The notes under the pieces were generated by a model. It searched no databases, had not been told where the DNA came from, and worked only from the letters and a program-made list of their open reading frames with translations. DNA of 64,000 bases, taken from positions 8,264,001 to 8,328,000 of the forward strand of contig NZ_JAPNKC010000001.1 of NCBI RefSeq assembly GCF_026626705.1, written 5' to 3'. Origin of the DNA: Pyxidicoccus sp. MSG2. Its GTDB lineage: Bacteria; Myxococcota; Myxococcia; Myxococcales; Myxococcaceae. A program made the position numbers and the translations under genes. Position 1 is the first letter of the stretch; every line of letters begins with the position of its first letter. Shown here one piece after another: positions 8,623-16,980 of the stretch.

Positions 8623-9474
8623 TCACGCCTCGATATCGAACGCGAGCGACGCCCGCTCTCCCGGCTGCACGTGCAGCAGCCCTTCACCCGTGGCGAGCGC
8701 GCCCGCCGCCGCCGTCCAGGGCTCCACGCAGACGAAATCCCTGCCCTTCAGCGTCCACACCACGAGCAGGCGGAACTCCGGGCTCCAGGACAGGTGCACC
8801 GGCCGGCTCCCCGGCCCGCGCTCCAGCTTCGTCCCCGGGCCCGAGTGGTCCCTCAGGTGCAAATCCACCTCGTCCCGCGTGAGGTCCAGCCCGGTGAAGG
8901 GCACCTCGCGCTTGAGGCGGTTGTCCCAGGCGTGCGTGGCGTCCGTCTCCACGGTCGCGCGCGCCTTCATCGCCTCCGGCACCCGGAAGTAGGGGTGATA
9001 GCCCAGGTGCAGTGGCAGGGGCCGGCGGTCGTCCTTGTTCTCCAGGTCGAAGTCCAGCGTCAGCCGCGTGCCCACCAGCGAGAAGGTGAGCTGCGCGTCG
9101 AACTCCCAGGGGAACTGGCGCAGCGTCTCTTCACTGGAAGAGAGGCCCACCACCAGGAGGGACTCCTCTGCCTGCCGCACCTTCCATGGCAGCCGCCGCG
9201 CGAAGCCGTGCTGCGGCAGCGAGTACGTCTGGCGGTCCGCGGGGTACGTATCCCCGGGCAGCGGCCCGGCGATGGGGAAGAGGACGGGAATGCCGCCGCG
9301 CACGTTCTTCGCCGGGTCGGCGACGGTGGCCTCGTCGAGGTAGAGCACCTCGTCGCCGTCCACCGTCATCCGCGTGACGAGGGCGCCGCGCGAGGGAATC
9401 ACCTCCACGCGGCACCCGCCGTCCACCAGCGCGTACGTGTCCAGGCCGCCGATGCCGGGGAATGGACCGCTCAT
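8623..9474 (-). CDS. aldose 1-epimerase / D-hexose-6-phosphate mutarotase family protein
   Basis: A 283-residue protein of the galactose mutarotase superfamily. Family features are the VEVIPSRGALVTRM strand near the N-terminus, NVRGGIPVLFPIAGP, the histidine in LPQHGFAR, and the LHLGYHPYFRVP segment with a second histidine. These enzymes interconvert anomers of aldoses or hexose phosphates through a Glu/His pair. It starts just after the stop of the pruA gene on the same strand (about 7 bases), so it may be co-transcribed with proline catabolism, although no pathway link is obvious. The exact sugar is unknown. Confidence 0.8.
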   Translation of the reverse strand: MSGPFPGIGGLDTYALVDGGCRVEVIPSRGALVTRMTVDGDEVLYLDEATVADPAKNVRGGIPVLFPIAGPLPGDTYPADRQTYSLPQHGFARRLPWKVRQAEESLLVVGLSSSEETLRQFPWEFDAQLTFSLVGTRLTLDFDLENKDDRRPLPLHLGYHPYFRVPEAMKARATVETDATHAWDNRLKREVPFTGLDLTRDEVDLHLRDHSGPGTKLERGPGSRPVHLSWSPEFRLLVVWTLKGRDFVCVEPWTAAAGALATGEGLLHVQPGERASLAFDIEA

Positions 9475-9481
9475 ACGCTCC

Positions 9482-11137
9482 TCAGATGGCGCCCTCGTGC
9501 GGGTCGCTGTCCATGAAGGGATAGGACACCTTCGTGGGCGGCACGAAGTTCTCCTTGATGGTGCGGGGGCTCGTCCAGCGCAGCAGGTTGAGCGCCGAGC
9601 CTGCCTTGTCGTTGGTGCCGGACGCGCGCGAGCCGCCGAAGGGCTGCTGGCCCACCACCGCGCCCGTGGGCTTGTCGTTGATGTAGAAGTTGCCCGCCGC
9701 CTGGCGCAGCTCGCTCAGCGCCGTGTCGATGGCCTTCCTGTCCCGGGCGAAGACCGCGCCGGTGAGGGCGTAGGATGCGGCCTGGTCGACCTCGCGCAGC
9801 GTCTCCACGTACTTCGCATCCGGGTAGACGTGCAGGCCGACGACGGGCGCGAAGATTTCCTCCCGCATGATGCGGTGCTTCGGGTCCGCGAGCTGCACCA
9901 GCGTGGGCTTCACGAACCAGCCGTCCTTGCGGTCCACCTCGCCGCCGGCGACGACGGTGGCGTCCTTGTCGCCCTTCGCCAGGTCGATGTAGCCCGAGGT
10001 CTTCTTGAAGGAGCGCTCGTCGATGACGGCGCCCATGAAGTTGCGGAAGTCCGTCACGTCGCCCATGCGAATCTCGCTGATGAGCGCCTGGAGGCGGGGC
10101 TTGAGCTTCGGCCACATGGACTCGGGGACGAAGATGCGGCTGGGTGCGGAGCACTTCTGGCCCTGGTACTCGAAGCCGCCGCGGACGATGGCCACCGCGA
10201 GCGCCTCCACGTCGTCCGCCGCGGACGGGTGGGCGACGATGAAGTCCTTGCCGCCCGTCTCACCCACCAGCCGGGGGTACTGCTTGTACTTGGAGATGTT
10301 CTCTCCCACCGTCTTCCACATCGCGTTGAACGTGGGCGTGGAGCCGGTGAAGTGGATGCCGCCCAGGTGGGGGCTGGCCAGCACGGGGTTGCCCACCGTG
10401 GGGCCGTCACCCGGCAGCATGTTGATGACGCCGTCGGGCAGGCCCGCCTCGCGCAGCAGCTCCATGACGTACCAGGCGCTGTAGGCGGCGGTGTTGGACG
10501 GCTTGAAGAGCACCACGTTGCCCATCAGCGCCGGGGCCACGGCCAGGTTCATGGCGATGGACGTGAAGTTGAACGGCGCGACGGAGAAGACGAACCCGTC
10601 CAGTGGGCGGTAGTCCGTCATGTTCCACGTCTGCGGCGAGTTCTCCGGCTGCATGGCCAGAATCTGCTCGGCGAAGTGGACGTTGTAGCGGAGGAAGTCC
10701 ACCGCCTCGCACGTGGCGTCGATTTCCGCCTGGTGGGCCGTCTTGGACTGACCCAGCATGGTGGCCGCGTTGATGATGGGGCGGTAGCGCGTGGCCAGGA
10801 GCTCCGCGGCGCGCAGGAAGATGGCGGCGCGCGACTGGAACGGCATGCGCGCCCAGTCCTCCTTCACGGAGAGCGAGTTCTGGATGGCCTTCTCCACGGT
10901 GCCGGCGTCGGCCTCGTGCAGCGTGGCCAGCACGTGCGAGTGCTTGTGCGGCATGCGCACCGAGTCCGTCTTCCCGGTGCGCACGTGCTTGCCACCGATG
11001 AGGACGGGAATCTCGATCTGCTCGGCGCTCATGCGCTTGAGCGTGGCCTGCAGCTCACGACGCTCGGGCGAGCCGGGCGCGTAGGAAAGGACGGGCTCGT
11101 TCTTCGGAGCCGGGACGCGGGTGGTGGCGTTGATCAC
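9482..11137 (-). CDS. pruA: delta-1-pyrroline-5-carboxylate dehydrogenase
   Basis: A 551-residue NAD-dependent aldehyde dehydrogenase that oxidises L-glutamate gamma-semialdehyde (P5C) to glutamate in proline degradation. The catalytic cysteine lies in YQGQKCSAPSRIF and the general-base glutamate in LVGETGGKDF. The N-terminus INATTRVPAPKNEPV, with internal AQSKTAHQAE- and NFTSIAMNLAVAPALMGN-type segments, is typical of the stand-alone PruA form. The start is the GTG at 11137; the frame is open far upstream but that part is antisense to the divergent operon. No proline dehydrogenase is next to it. It is divergent from the purine operon across about 160 bases. Confidence 0.92.
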   Translation of the reverse strand: MINATTRVPAPKNEPVLSYAPGSPERRELQATLKRMSAEQIEIPVLIGGKHVRTGKTDSVRMPHKHSHVLATLHEADAGTVEKAIQNSLSVKEDWARMPFQSRAAIFLRAAELLATRYRPIINAATMLGQSKTAHQAEIDATCEAVDFLRYNVHFAEQILAMQPENSPQTWNMTDYRPLDGFVFSVAPFNFTSIAMNLAVAPALMGNVVLFKPSNTAAYSAWYVMELLREAGLPDGVINMLPGDGPTVGNPVLASPHLGGIHFTGSTPTFNAMWKTVGENISKYKQYPRLVGETGGKDFIVAHPSAADDVEALAVAIVRGGFEYQGQKCSAPSRIFVPESMWPKLKPRLQALISEIRMGDVTDFRNFMGAVIDERSFKKTSGYIDLAKGDKDATVVAGGEVDRKDGWFVKPTLVQLADPKHRIMREEIFAPVVGLHVYPDAKYVETLREVDQAASYALTGAVFARDRKAIDTALSELRQAAGNFYINDKPTGAVVGQQPFGGSRASGTNDKAGSALNLLRWTSPRTIKENFVPPTKVSYPFMDSDPHEGAI

Positions 11138-11232
11138 GCGGGCTGACCTCGGGACGGAAATGAAGGGCAGGGGAGCATAACCAACCCACTCCTCCAAGAC
11201 AGCGAGGAAGCAGGCGGGGTCTGTCGACAACC

Positions 11233-11247
11233 CCTGGATTTTCCAGG
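11233..11247. promoter_or_regulatory. inverted repeat between divergent pruA and the purine operon
   Basis: CCTGGA-TTT-TCCAGG is a perfect 6-base inverted repeat in the 160-base divergent intergenic region. It could be an operator shared by, or specific to, one of the two transcripts. No regulator gene is adjacent, so the binding protein is unknown. Confidence 0.35.
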
Positions 11248-11299
11248 AGCTCCCTGTCCTACGGGTGACATTGGCTGATGGACTCCATGCACGGGTACG

Positions 11300-12754
11300 A
11301 TGTGCGTCATGCGCATCCTGCCTCGCAGCCCCGAGCTTCCGTCGGCCCCCGGCCTGTCCGCGCTGGAAGACGCGATTCGGAAGGACCTGGAGCGACTGGA
11401 GTACCCCCGCCGGCCGTGGGTGCTGCCCCGCTGCACGCGGGCCGGGCAGCCGGTGCTGGACGTGCTCGTCATCGGAGGCGGGCAGAGCGGGCTCACCGCC
11501 GCCTTCGGCCTGATGCGCGAGCGCGTCACCAATCTGCTCGTGGTGGATGACAGCGAGCCGGACCTCGCGGGGCCGTGGAAGACGTTCGCGCGCATGCACA
11601 CGCTGCGCACGCCCAAGCACCTCACCGGGCCGGACCACAACCTCCCCAACCTCTGCTTCCAGTCCTGGTACGAAGCCCAGCACGGCGAGGCCGCGTGGCA
11701 GGAGGTGGAGCGCGTCCCCAAGGAGATGTGGGCGGACTACCTCAACTGGTACCGCCGCACGCTGGAGATTCCGGTGCGCTGTCGCACCCGGGTGGGCGCG
11801 CTGGCCTGGAGCGCGGAGGAGGAGTGCTTCGTCGCTCCCCTCCACCACACGCGAGAGGGCGACGCGGGCGTGCTGCATGCACGCAAAGTCGTTCTGGCCA
11901 CCGGCATCGACGGCTCGGGCCGCTGGGAGGTGCCGTCCGTGGTGGCCGGCCTGCCCCGTGAGTTGTACGCCCACACGCGCGACGACATCGACTTCGAGGC
12001 CCTGCGCGGTAGGAGCGTGGGCGTGCTGGGCGCGGGTGCGTCCGCCTTCGACAACGCGGCGGTGGCGCTGGAGCATGGCGCCGCCGAGGTGCGCCTGTTC
12101 TACCGCCGCAAGTCGCTGCCCAACGTGAATCCGTACCGCTGGGCGGAGTTCGTGGGCTTCCTCAAGCACCACGCGGACCTGCCGGACGCGGACCGCTGGC
12201 GCTTCATCCACCGCATCATGGAGATGGGGCAATTGCCGCCCGCGGACACCTTCCGCCGCGCCCGCACCTTCCCCCAGTTCCACCTGCACGGCGGCAGCCC
12301 GTGGCTCTCCGCCGAAGAAGTCGGTGGCCGGGCCCGCGTCCGCACGCCCCAAGAGGAATTCACCTTCGACAAGCTCATCGTCGGCAGCGGTACTGTGACG
12401 GACCTGTCGCTGCGCCCGGAGCTGGCGCTGCTGCACGAGGACATCGCGCTGTGGAAGGACCGCTTCACCCCGCCGAAGGGACAGGAGCACGCGGACCTGC
12501 TGCGCCACCCGTACCTGGGCGAGCACTTCGAGTTGCAGGAGAAGCAGCCGGGCCGTGCGCCGCACCTGTCGTCCATCTTCAACTTCACCTTCGGCTGCCT
12601 GCTGTCGCTGGGCTTCGGCGGGGCCAGCATCTCCGGGATGAAGTACGGCCTGCCCCGGTTGGTGAGCGGGGTGACGCGGCAGCTCTACCTGGATGACCGG
12701 GACGCGTTCTTCGAGTCCCTGGAACGTTACGACGAGAAGGAATTCGAGCCATGA
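11300..12754 (+). CDS. FAD/NAD(P)-dependent monooxygenase, likely HpyO-type urate hydroxylase
   Basis: A 484-residue flavoprotein with two Rossmann folds: an FAD site VLVIGGGQSGLTAAFG near residue 53 and a second dinucleotide site GVLGAGASAFDNA near residue 236. This is the class B monooxygenase arrangement. It is the first gene of a five-gene purine operon, and its stop overlaps the allantoinase start by 4 bases (ATGA). All later steps from 5-hydroxyisourate are present but no uricase is seen. Flavoprotein urate hydroxylases (HpxO, and the unrelated HpyO of Xanthomonas) are known to replace uricase in such operons. Oxidation of urate to 5-hydroxyisourate is therefore the best guess. An alternative start lies at 11309. 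Confidence 0.7.
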   Translation: MCVMRILPRSPELPSAPGLSALEDAIRKDLERLEYPRRPWVLPRCTRAGQPVLDVLVIGGGQSGLTAAFGLMRERVTNLLVVDDSEPDLAGPWKTFARMHTLRTPKHLTGPDHNLPNLCFQSWYEAQHGEAAWQEVERVPKEMWADYLNWYRRTLEIPVRCRTRVGALAWSAEEECFVAPLHHTREGDAGVLHARKVVLATGIDGSGRWEVPSVVAGLPRELYAHTRDDIDFEALRGRSVGVLGAGASAFDNAAVALEHGAAEVRLFYRRKSLPNVNPYRWAEFVGFLKHHADLPDADRWRFIHRIMEMGQLPPADTFRRARTFPQFHLHGGSPWLSAEEVGGRARVRTPQEEFTFDKLIVGSGTVTDLSLRPELALLHEDIALWKDRFTPPKGQEHADLLRHPYLGEHFELQEKQPGRAPHLSSIFNFTFGCLLSLGFGGASISGMKYGLPRLVSGVTRQLYLDDRDAFFESLERYDEKEFEP

Positions 12755-14121
12755 GTGGAGAGCAGTTCGTGCTGCGCAGCCGGCGGGTGCTGGCACCGGG
12801 AGGCCTGCGCGAGGCGGCGGTGGTGGTGAAGGACGGGAAGGTGGCCGCGGTGGTACCGCCCTCGGAGATTCCGGCGGGCCTGCCGGTGACGGACGTGGGC
12901 GACAAGGTGGTGATGCCCGGCGTGGTGGACAGCCATGCGCACATCAACGAGCCCGGCCGCACCGAGTGGGAGGGCTTCGAGACGGCCACGCGCGCGGCGG
13001 CGGCCGGCGGCATCACCACCGTGGTGGACATGCCCCTCAACTCGCTGCCGCCCACCACCACGTTGGACGCGCTGCTGCTCAAGGCGCGCACCGCGGAGGG
13101 GCGCTGCCAGGTGGACCACGCCTTCTGGGCCGGGGTGATTCCGGGCAACGCGGACCAGTTGGAGGCGCTCATCGACGCGGGCGTCGCCGGCTTCAAGTGC
13201 TTCCTGTGTCCCTCGGGCGTGGATGAGTTTCCGCACGCGGACCGCGCGGTGCTCGACGTGGCCATGCCGGTGCTGGCGCGGCGGGGCGTGCCGCTCATCG
13301 TCCACGCGGAGCTGGAGTCGCCGGTGCGCCGCGCCCCGCCGGACGCGAGCCCGCGCACGTACCGCGGCTACCTGGACTCCCGGCCGAAGCGCTGGGAGAA
13401 CGACGCCATCCGGATGATGGTGGAGCTGGCGCGCAAGCACGGCGCCCGCGTGCACATCGTCCACTTGTCCTCGGCGGACGCGGTGCCCATTCTTCGCGAC
13501 GCCCGTCGCGAGGGGCTGGCCATGTCGGTGGAGACGTGCCCGCACTACCTCTCCTTCTCGTCAGAGGAGATTGAGGACGGCGCCACCCACTTCAAGTGCG
13601 CGCCACCCATCCGCGAGGCGGAGAACCGCGAGAAGCTGTGGGCCGGGCTGGCGCAGGGGGACATCGAGCTGGTGGTGTCGGACCACTCGCCCTGCACGCC
13701 GGCACTGAAGCACCTGGAGAAGGGAGACTTCGGCGCGGCGTGGGGCGGCATCGCCTCCCTGCAGCTCAGCCTTCCGGCGGTGTGGACGGAGGCGCGCAAG
13801 CGCGGCCTGGGGCTGGAGCACCTGGCGCGGTGGATGTGCGAGGCCCCCGCGAAGCTGGTGGGGCTGGCCGGCGTGAAGGGCACGCTGACCCCCGGGGCGG
13901 ACGCGGACCTCGTGGTGTTCGACCCGGAGGCTTCCTTCACCGTGGAGCCCTCGCGCCTGCTACACCGTCATCCGATAACACCCTACGCGGGCCGGTCGTT
14001 GACGGGCGTGGTGGAGATGACGTTCCTGCGGGGGATGAAGATTCACGAGCGTGGCCATCCGTTGCCGCGCCCGGTTGGACGCTGGGTGCGCCGCCCCGTC
14101 GCGGCGCGTGTCACTGCCTGA
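12751..14121 (+). CDS. allB: allantoinase
   Basis: A 456-residue amidohydrolase-superfamily enzyme that hydrolyses allantoin to allantoate. Metal-site elements are VDSHAHINEPGR (first HxH) near residue 63, the lysine to be carboxylated in GFKCFLCPSGVDEFP, the later histidines in HAELES and VHIVHLSS, and the aspartate in VSDHSPC. The NEPGR and CPHYLSF segments separate it from dihydroorotases. It overlaps the upstream monooxygenase by ATGA. It feeds the downstream allantoicase, so the two act in sequence in the cytoplasm. Length is normal for AllB. Confidence 0.93.
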   Translation: MSGEQFVLRSRRVLAPGGLREAAVVVKDGKVAAVVPPSEIPAGLPVTDVGDKVVMPGVVDSHAHINEPGRTEWEGFETATRAAAAGGITTVVDMPLNSLPPTTTLDALLLKARTAEGRCQVDHAFWAGVIPGNADQLEALIDAGVAGFKCFLCPSGVDEFPHADRAVLDVAMPVLARRGVPLIVHAELESPVRRAPPDASPRTYRGYLDSRPKRWENDAIRMMVELARKHGARVHIVHLSSADAVPILRDARREGLAMSVETCPHYLSFSSEEIEDGATHFKCAPPIREAENREKLWAGLAQGDIELVVSDHSPCTPALKHLEKGDFGAAWGGIASLQLSLPAVWTEARKRGLGLEHLARWMCEAPAKLVGLAGVKGTLTPGADADLVVFDPEASFTVEPSRLLHRHPITPYAGRSLTGVVEMTFLRGMKIHERGHPLPRPVGRWVRRPVAARVTA

Positions 14122-14152
14122 AACACTCAGGACACCTGGAGACAGACACACC

Positions 14153-15175
14153 ATGCACGCACCCGAAGAGGGCAAACTGCGCGTTGGCTTCACCGAGCTC
14201 ATCGACCTCGCGGCCGAGCACGTCGGCGGCCGGGCCCTGCTGGCCAGTGATGAGTTCTTCGCGGGCAAGGAGAACCTCCTGAAGCCCGGCCGGGGCGTCT
14301 TCATCCCCGGCAAGTACACCGAGCAGGGCAAGTGGATGGACGGCTGGGAGTCGCGCCGCAAGCGCGTGCCGGGCCATGACTGGTGCATCCTCCAGCTCGG
14401 CCTGCCGGGCGTGGTGCGCGGCGTGGACATCGACACCAACCACTTCCTCGGCAACTTCCCCGAGTTCGCCTCGGTGGACGCGCTGGAGGTGGAGGGCACG
14501 CCTTCGCCCGAGTCGCTGGTGGACGCGAAGTGGACGCGCATCCTCCCGCAGCTCCGGCTGCAGGGCGGCTCGCGCAACCTGTTCCCGATTGCCAGCGAGC
14601 AGCGGTGGACGCACCTGCGCCTCAACATCTACCCGGACGGCGGCGTGGCGCGCCTGCGCGTGCACGGCGAGGTGCGGCCGGACTTCGAGCGCCTCACGCG
14701 TGCGAGTGGCACGGTGGACCTGGCGGCGGCGGAGCACGGCGGCACGGTGGTGGCCTTCAACGACGCCTTCTTCGGCGGCAAGGACAACCTCATCCTCCCG
14801 GGCCGCGCGGCCAACATGGGCGAGGGCTGGGAGACGCGCCGCAAGCGGACGCTGCCCGGCTTCGACTGGATTGTGGTGAAGCTCGCCGTGCCGGGCACCG
14901 TGCAGAAGGTGGAGGTGGACACCGCGCACTACAAGGGCAACTTCCCGGAGTCCGCGTCGCTGGAGGGCTGCTACCTGCGCGAGCCGGTGGTGGACTTCGC
15001 CAACGCGCACGACATCGCATGGACGGAGCTCTTGCCGCGCACGAAGCTGCAGGCGGACCACCGGCACTTCTACGAGTCCGAGCTGCGCGCGCAGGGCCCC
15101 TTCACCCACGTGCGCTTGAAAATCTTCCCCGACGGCGGCGTCAGCCGGCTGCGGGTGCACGGGCGGCCGGCATGA
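14153..15175 (+). CDS. alc: allantoicase
   Basis: A 340-residue allantoicase, which converts allantoate to ureidoglycolate and urea. Two homologous jelly-roll repeats are visible. In the first, LASDEFFAGKENLL is followed by GWESRRKR, VDIDTNHFLGNFPE and HLRLNIYPDGGVARLRVHG. In the second, FNDAFFGGKDNLI, GWETRRKR, VEVDTAHYKGNFPE and HVRLKIFPDGGVSRLRVHG recur. ATG 14153 gives the family N-terminus; an upstream in-frame start overlaps allantoinase. The stop overlaps the next gene's start (ATGA). Using allantoicase rather than allantoate amidohydrolase means nitrogen is released as urea; no urease or ureidoglycolate lyase is in view. Confidence 0.93.
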   Translation: MHAPEEGKLRVGFTELIDLAAEHVGGRALLASDEFFAGKENLLKPGRGVFIPGKYTEQGKWMDGWESRRKRVPGHDWCILQLGLPGVVRGVDIDTNHFLGNFPEFASVDALEVEGTPSPESLVDAKWTRILPQLRLQGGSRNLFPIASEQRWTHLRLNIYPDGGVARLRVHGEVRPDFERLTRASGTVDLAAAEHGGTVVAFNDAFFGGKDNLILPGRAANMGEGWETRRKRTLPGFDWIVVKLAVPGTVQKVEVDTAHYKGNFPESASLEGCYLREPVVDFANAHDIAWTELLPRTKLQADHRHFYESELRAQGPFTHVRLKIFPDGGVSRLRVHGRPA

Positions 15176-15681
15176 GCGCGCTCGAGCGGCTCAACAAGCT
15201 GCTGGCGTCGGAGGCCCGCGCGGAGCTGATGCGCTGCTGCGGCTCCTCGCGCTGGGCGGACGGCATGGTGCGGGCGCGGCCCTTCCAGGACGCGGAGCAC
15301 CTGTTCGCGGAGGCCGCGTGGCTCTGGAAGCAGACGGGGCCGGAGGACTGGCGCGAGGCCTTCACGCACCACCCGCGCATCGGCGACGTGTCCCAGCTCC
15401 GGGCGAAGTTCGCCGCCACCGCCAACTGGTCCTCGCAGGAGCAGGGCGGGGTGAGTGGCGCGGACGAGGCGGTGCTGCAGGGGCTGGCCGAGGGCAACGC
15501 CGAGTACGAGAAGCGCTTCGGCTTCATCTTCCTGGTGTGCGCCACCGGGAAGAGCGCGGCGGAGATGCTGGGCCTGCTGCGCGCACGCCTGGACAACGCT
15601 CCGGACGAGGAGCTGCGCATCGCCGCGGAAGAGCAGGCGAAAATCACCCGCATCCGACTGGAGAAGCTGCTGGCGTCATGA
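15172..15681 (+). CDS. uraD: 2-oxo-4-hydroxy-4-carboxy-5-ureidoimidazoline (OHCU) decarboxylase
   Basis: A 169-residue all-helical OHCU decarboxylase, which converts OHCU to S-allantoin. Family motifs are the catalytic histidine in FTHHPRIGDV, the SSQEQGGV segment, and the C-terminal EKRFGFIFLVCATGKSAAEML. An N-terminal CCGSSRWADGMV stretch corresponds to the usual active-site CGS-W region. It overlaps both neighbours by ATGA, so expression is coupled to allantoicase and to the HIU hydrolase. The length matches bacterial stand-alone enzymes. Confidence 0.93.
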   Translation: MSALERLNKLLASEARAELMRCCGSSRWADGMVRARPFQDAEHLFAEAAWLWKQTGPEDWREAFTHHPRIGDVSQLRAKFAATANWSSQEQGGVSGADEAVLQGLAEGNAEYEKRFGFIFLVCATGKSAAEMLGLLRARLDNAPDEELRIAAEEQAKITRIRLEKLLAS

Positions 15682-16022
15682 GCACTCTTTCCACCCACGT
15701 CCTCGACACGCACCGGGGCCGCCCGGCCTCCGGAGTCCCCATCTCACTGGAGCTCCAGGGCCCCGGTGGCACCTGGAAGGAGCTGGCTCGCGGAGTCACC
15801 AACGATGACGGCCGCGTGCGCGACTTCCTGCCGCAGGGCGCCCGCGTGGAGCCGGGCGTCTACCGCATGGCCTTCGACACCGGCGTGTACTTCCGCGCGC
15901 AGGGCGTGAAGGGCTTCTACCCGTCGGTGACGGTGGTGTTCGAGCTCACCGCGCCGGAGGAGCACTACCACGTGCCGCTTCTGCTGAGCCCCTTCGGCTA
16001 CTCCACCTACCGGGGGAGCTGA
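15678..16022 (+). CDS. uraH: 5-hydroxyisourate hydrolase (transthyretin-like)
   Basis: A 114-residue transthyretin-related protein that hydrolyses 5-hydroxyisourate to OHCU. Diagnostic features are the N-terminal STHVLDTHRGRPA with the catalytic histidine, the central arginine region, and the C-terminal YRGS tetrapeptide that distinguishes HIU hydrolases from hormone-binding transthyretins. The last gene of the purine operon, it overlaps the decarboxylase by ATGA. No signal peptide is present, so it is cytoplasmic. The stop at 16022 nearly abuts the convergent response regulator, leaving no room for a separate terminator. Confidence 0.95.
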   Translation: MSTLSTHVLDTHRGRPASGVPISLELQGPGGTWKELARGVTNDDGRVRDFLPQGARVEPGVYRMAFDTGVYFRAQGVKGFYPSVTVVFELTAPEEHYHVPLLLSPFGYSTYRGS

Positions 16023-16023
16023 G

Positions 16024-16431
16024 TCAGACCTTGCGGCCCACGGCCTGGGCGGGAGGAGGGAAACCCCCGTCCCTGCGCAGCAGGGCGTGGATCTGGGCGA
16101 TGAGGACCGGCGGCTTCACCGGCTTGACGAGGTACACGTCCGGCCGGGGCTGGTCCGGAGGGCCCAGGTCGCGGGGCGGGTAGCCGCTGACGAAGACGAC
16201 GGGGATGTCCTTCAGCGACGGCTCGGCGCGGAAGCGGCGGCACAGCTCGTAGCCGTCCATCCCGTCCATGTTCACATCGGACAGCAGCACGTCCGGAGGG
16301 TGGGCGAGCGCCTGCGCGAGCCCCGACTCACCGTCGGCTGCCGTGGTGCAGTCGAACTCGCCGGACAGCAGGAGGCGCAGCGTCTCCCGCATCGTCCACG
16401 AGTTCTCGACGATGAGAACCTTTGGCTTCAC
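16024..16431 (-). CDS. single-domain response regulator
   Basis: A 135-residue CheY-like receiver with no output domain. The phosphoacceptor aspartate is in LLSDVNMDGMDGYEL, the conserved Ser/Thr in VFVSGYPP, and the lysine in YLVKPVKPP. The start chosen is the GTG at 16431, preceded by GGGAG; longer in-frame starts add a proline-rich leader without family similarity. The short tail after the receiver (GFPPPAQAVGRKV) has no recognisable function. No histidine kinase is adjacent, so the partner is unknown. Orphan receivers are common in myxobacteria. Confidence 0.88.
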   Translation of the reverse strand: MKPKVLIVENSWTMRETLRLLLSGEFDCTTAADGESGLAQALAHPPDVLLSDVNMDGMDGYELCRRFRAEPSLKDIPVVFVSGYPPRDLGPPDQPRPDVYLVKPVKPPVLIAQIHALLRRDGGFPPPAQAVGRKV

Positions 16432-16614
16432 GGCACACCGACTCCCAGGGTGGGGAGGTGGCGGGTGTCTCCCGGCGCTCCCGCGTTCAATCAGCGACAC
16501 CTCCAGCATCACCGCACCGCGCACGGCGAGCAAGGGGTCCGCAACGCCCCCGGTCGGGGCGGAAGGGCCCCGGGGCTCCCATGCCACATGGGTGCGCGGG
16601 TGGAGCCCGGTGGA

Positions 16615-16884
16615 CTACTCCTCGGGTGGGGGATTCACGAGGCCCCGGCGGGACACCTCGGAGTCGGGCTCCTCGTCGCCGCGCGCCTCGCGCTCGGGGA
16701 CCTTCTCCGTGGTCCACTCCTCGCCGCGCTCCACGCGGGCCTCCCAGTCGGTTTCCTCGGTGGGGCCCGGGTTGACATCGCGCTCCTGGCCCAGCCGCCG
16801 GGCCGTCTCGGCCGCGCCCCGGTCCTGCGCGTCCTCGACCTGGCCCCGGTTGCGCGGCTGGAAGTCCCTGGTGTTGCCCGCCAT
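16615..16884 (-). CDS. small highly charged hypothetical protein
   Basis: An 89-residue protein beginning MAGNTRDFQPRNRGQ. It is dominated by Arg, Glu and Asp with no hydrophobic core segment, so it is probably disordered in isolation. The ATG is preceded by GGAGGCGAC at good spacing. The composition looks like stress-related hydrophilin-type small proteins, but I do not recognise a family. It stands alone between the response regulator and the serine protease on the same strand. A longer start at 16953 is possible but has no ribosome site. Confidence 0.6.
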   Translation of the reverse strand: MAGNTRDFQPRNRGQVEDAQDRGAAETARRLGQERDVNPGPTEETDWEARVERGEEWTTEKVPEREARGDEEPDSEVSRRGLVNPPPEE

Positions 16885-16980
16885 GGTGTCGCCTCCGTGC
16901 GTGCCTTTGCTGCCCGACTCAAGTTCGGAAGCGGCGGCGCACCGGGCAAGCACGGCCCGTCCGGCCGTCCGGGTGGTGGG

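Noticed and set aside
11138-12796. Extension of the pruA frame upstream to 12796
   Set aside because: The extra sequence is antisense to the FAD monooxygenase and has no similarity to aldehyde dehydrogenases; the GTG at 11137 gives the proper N-terminus.
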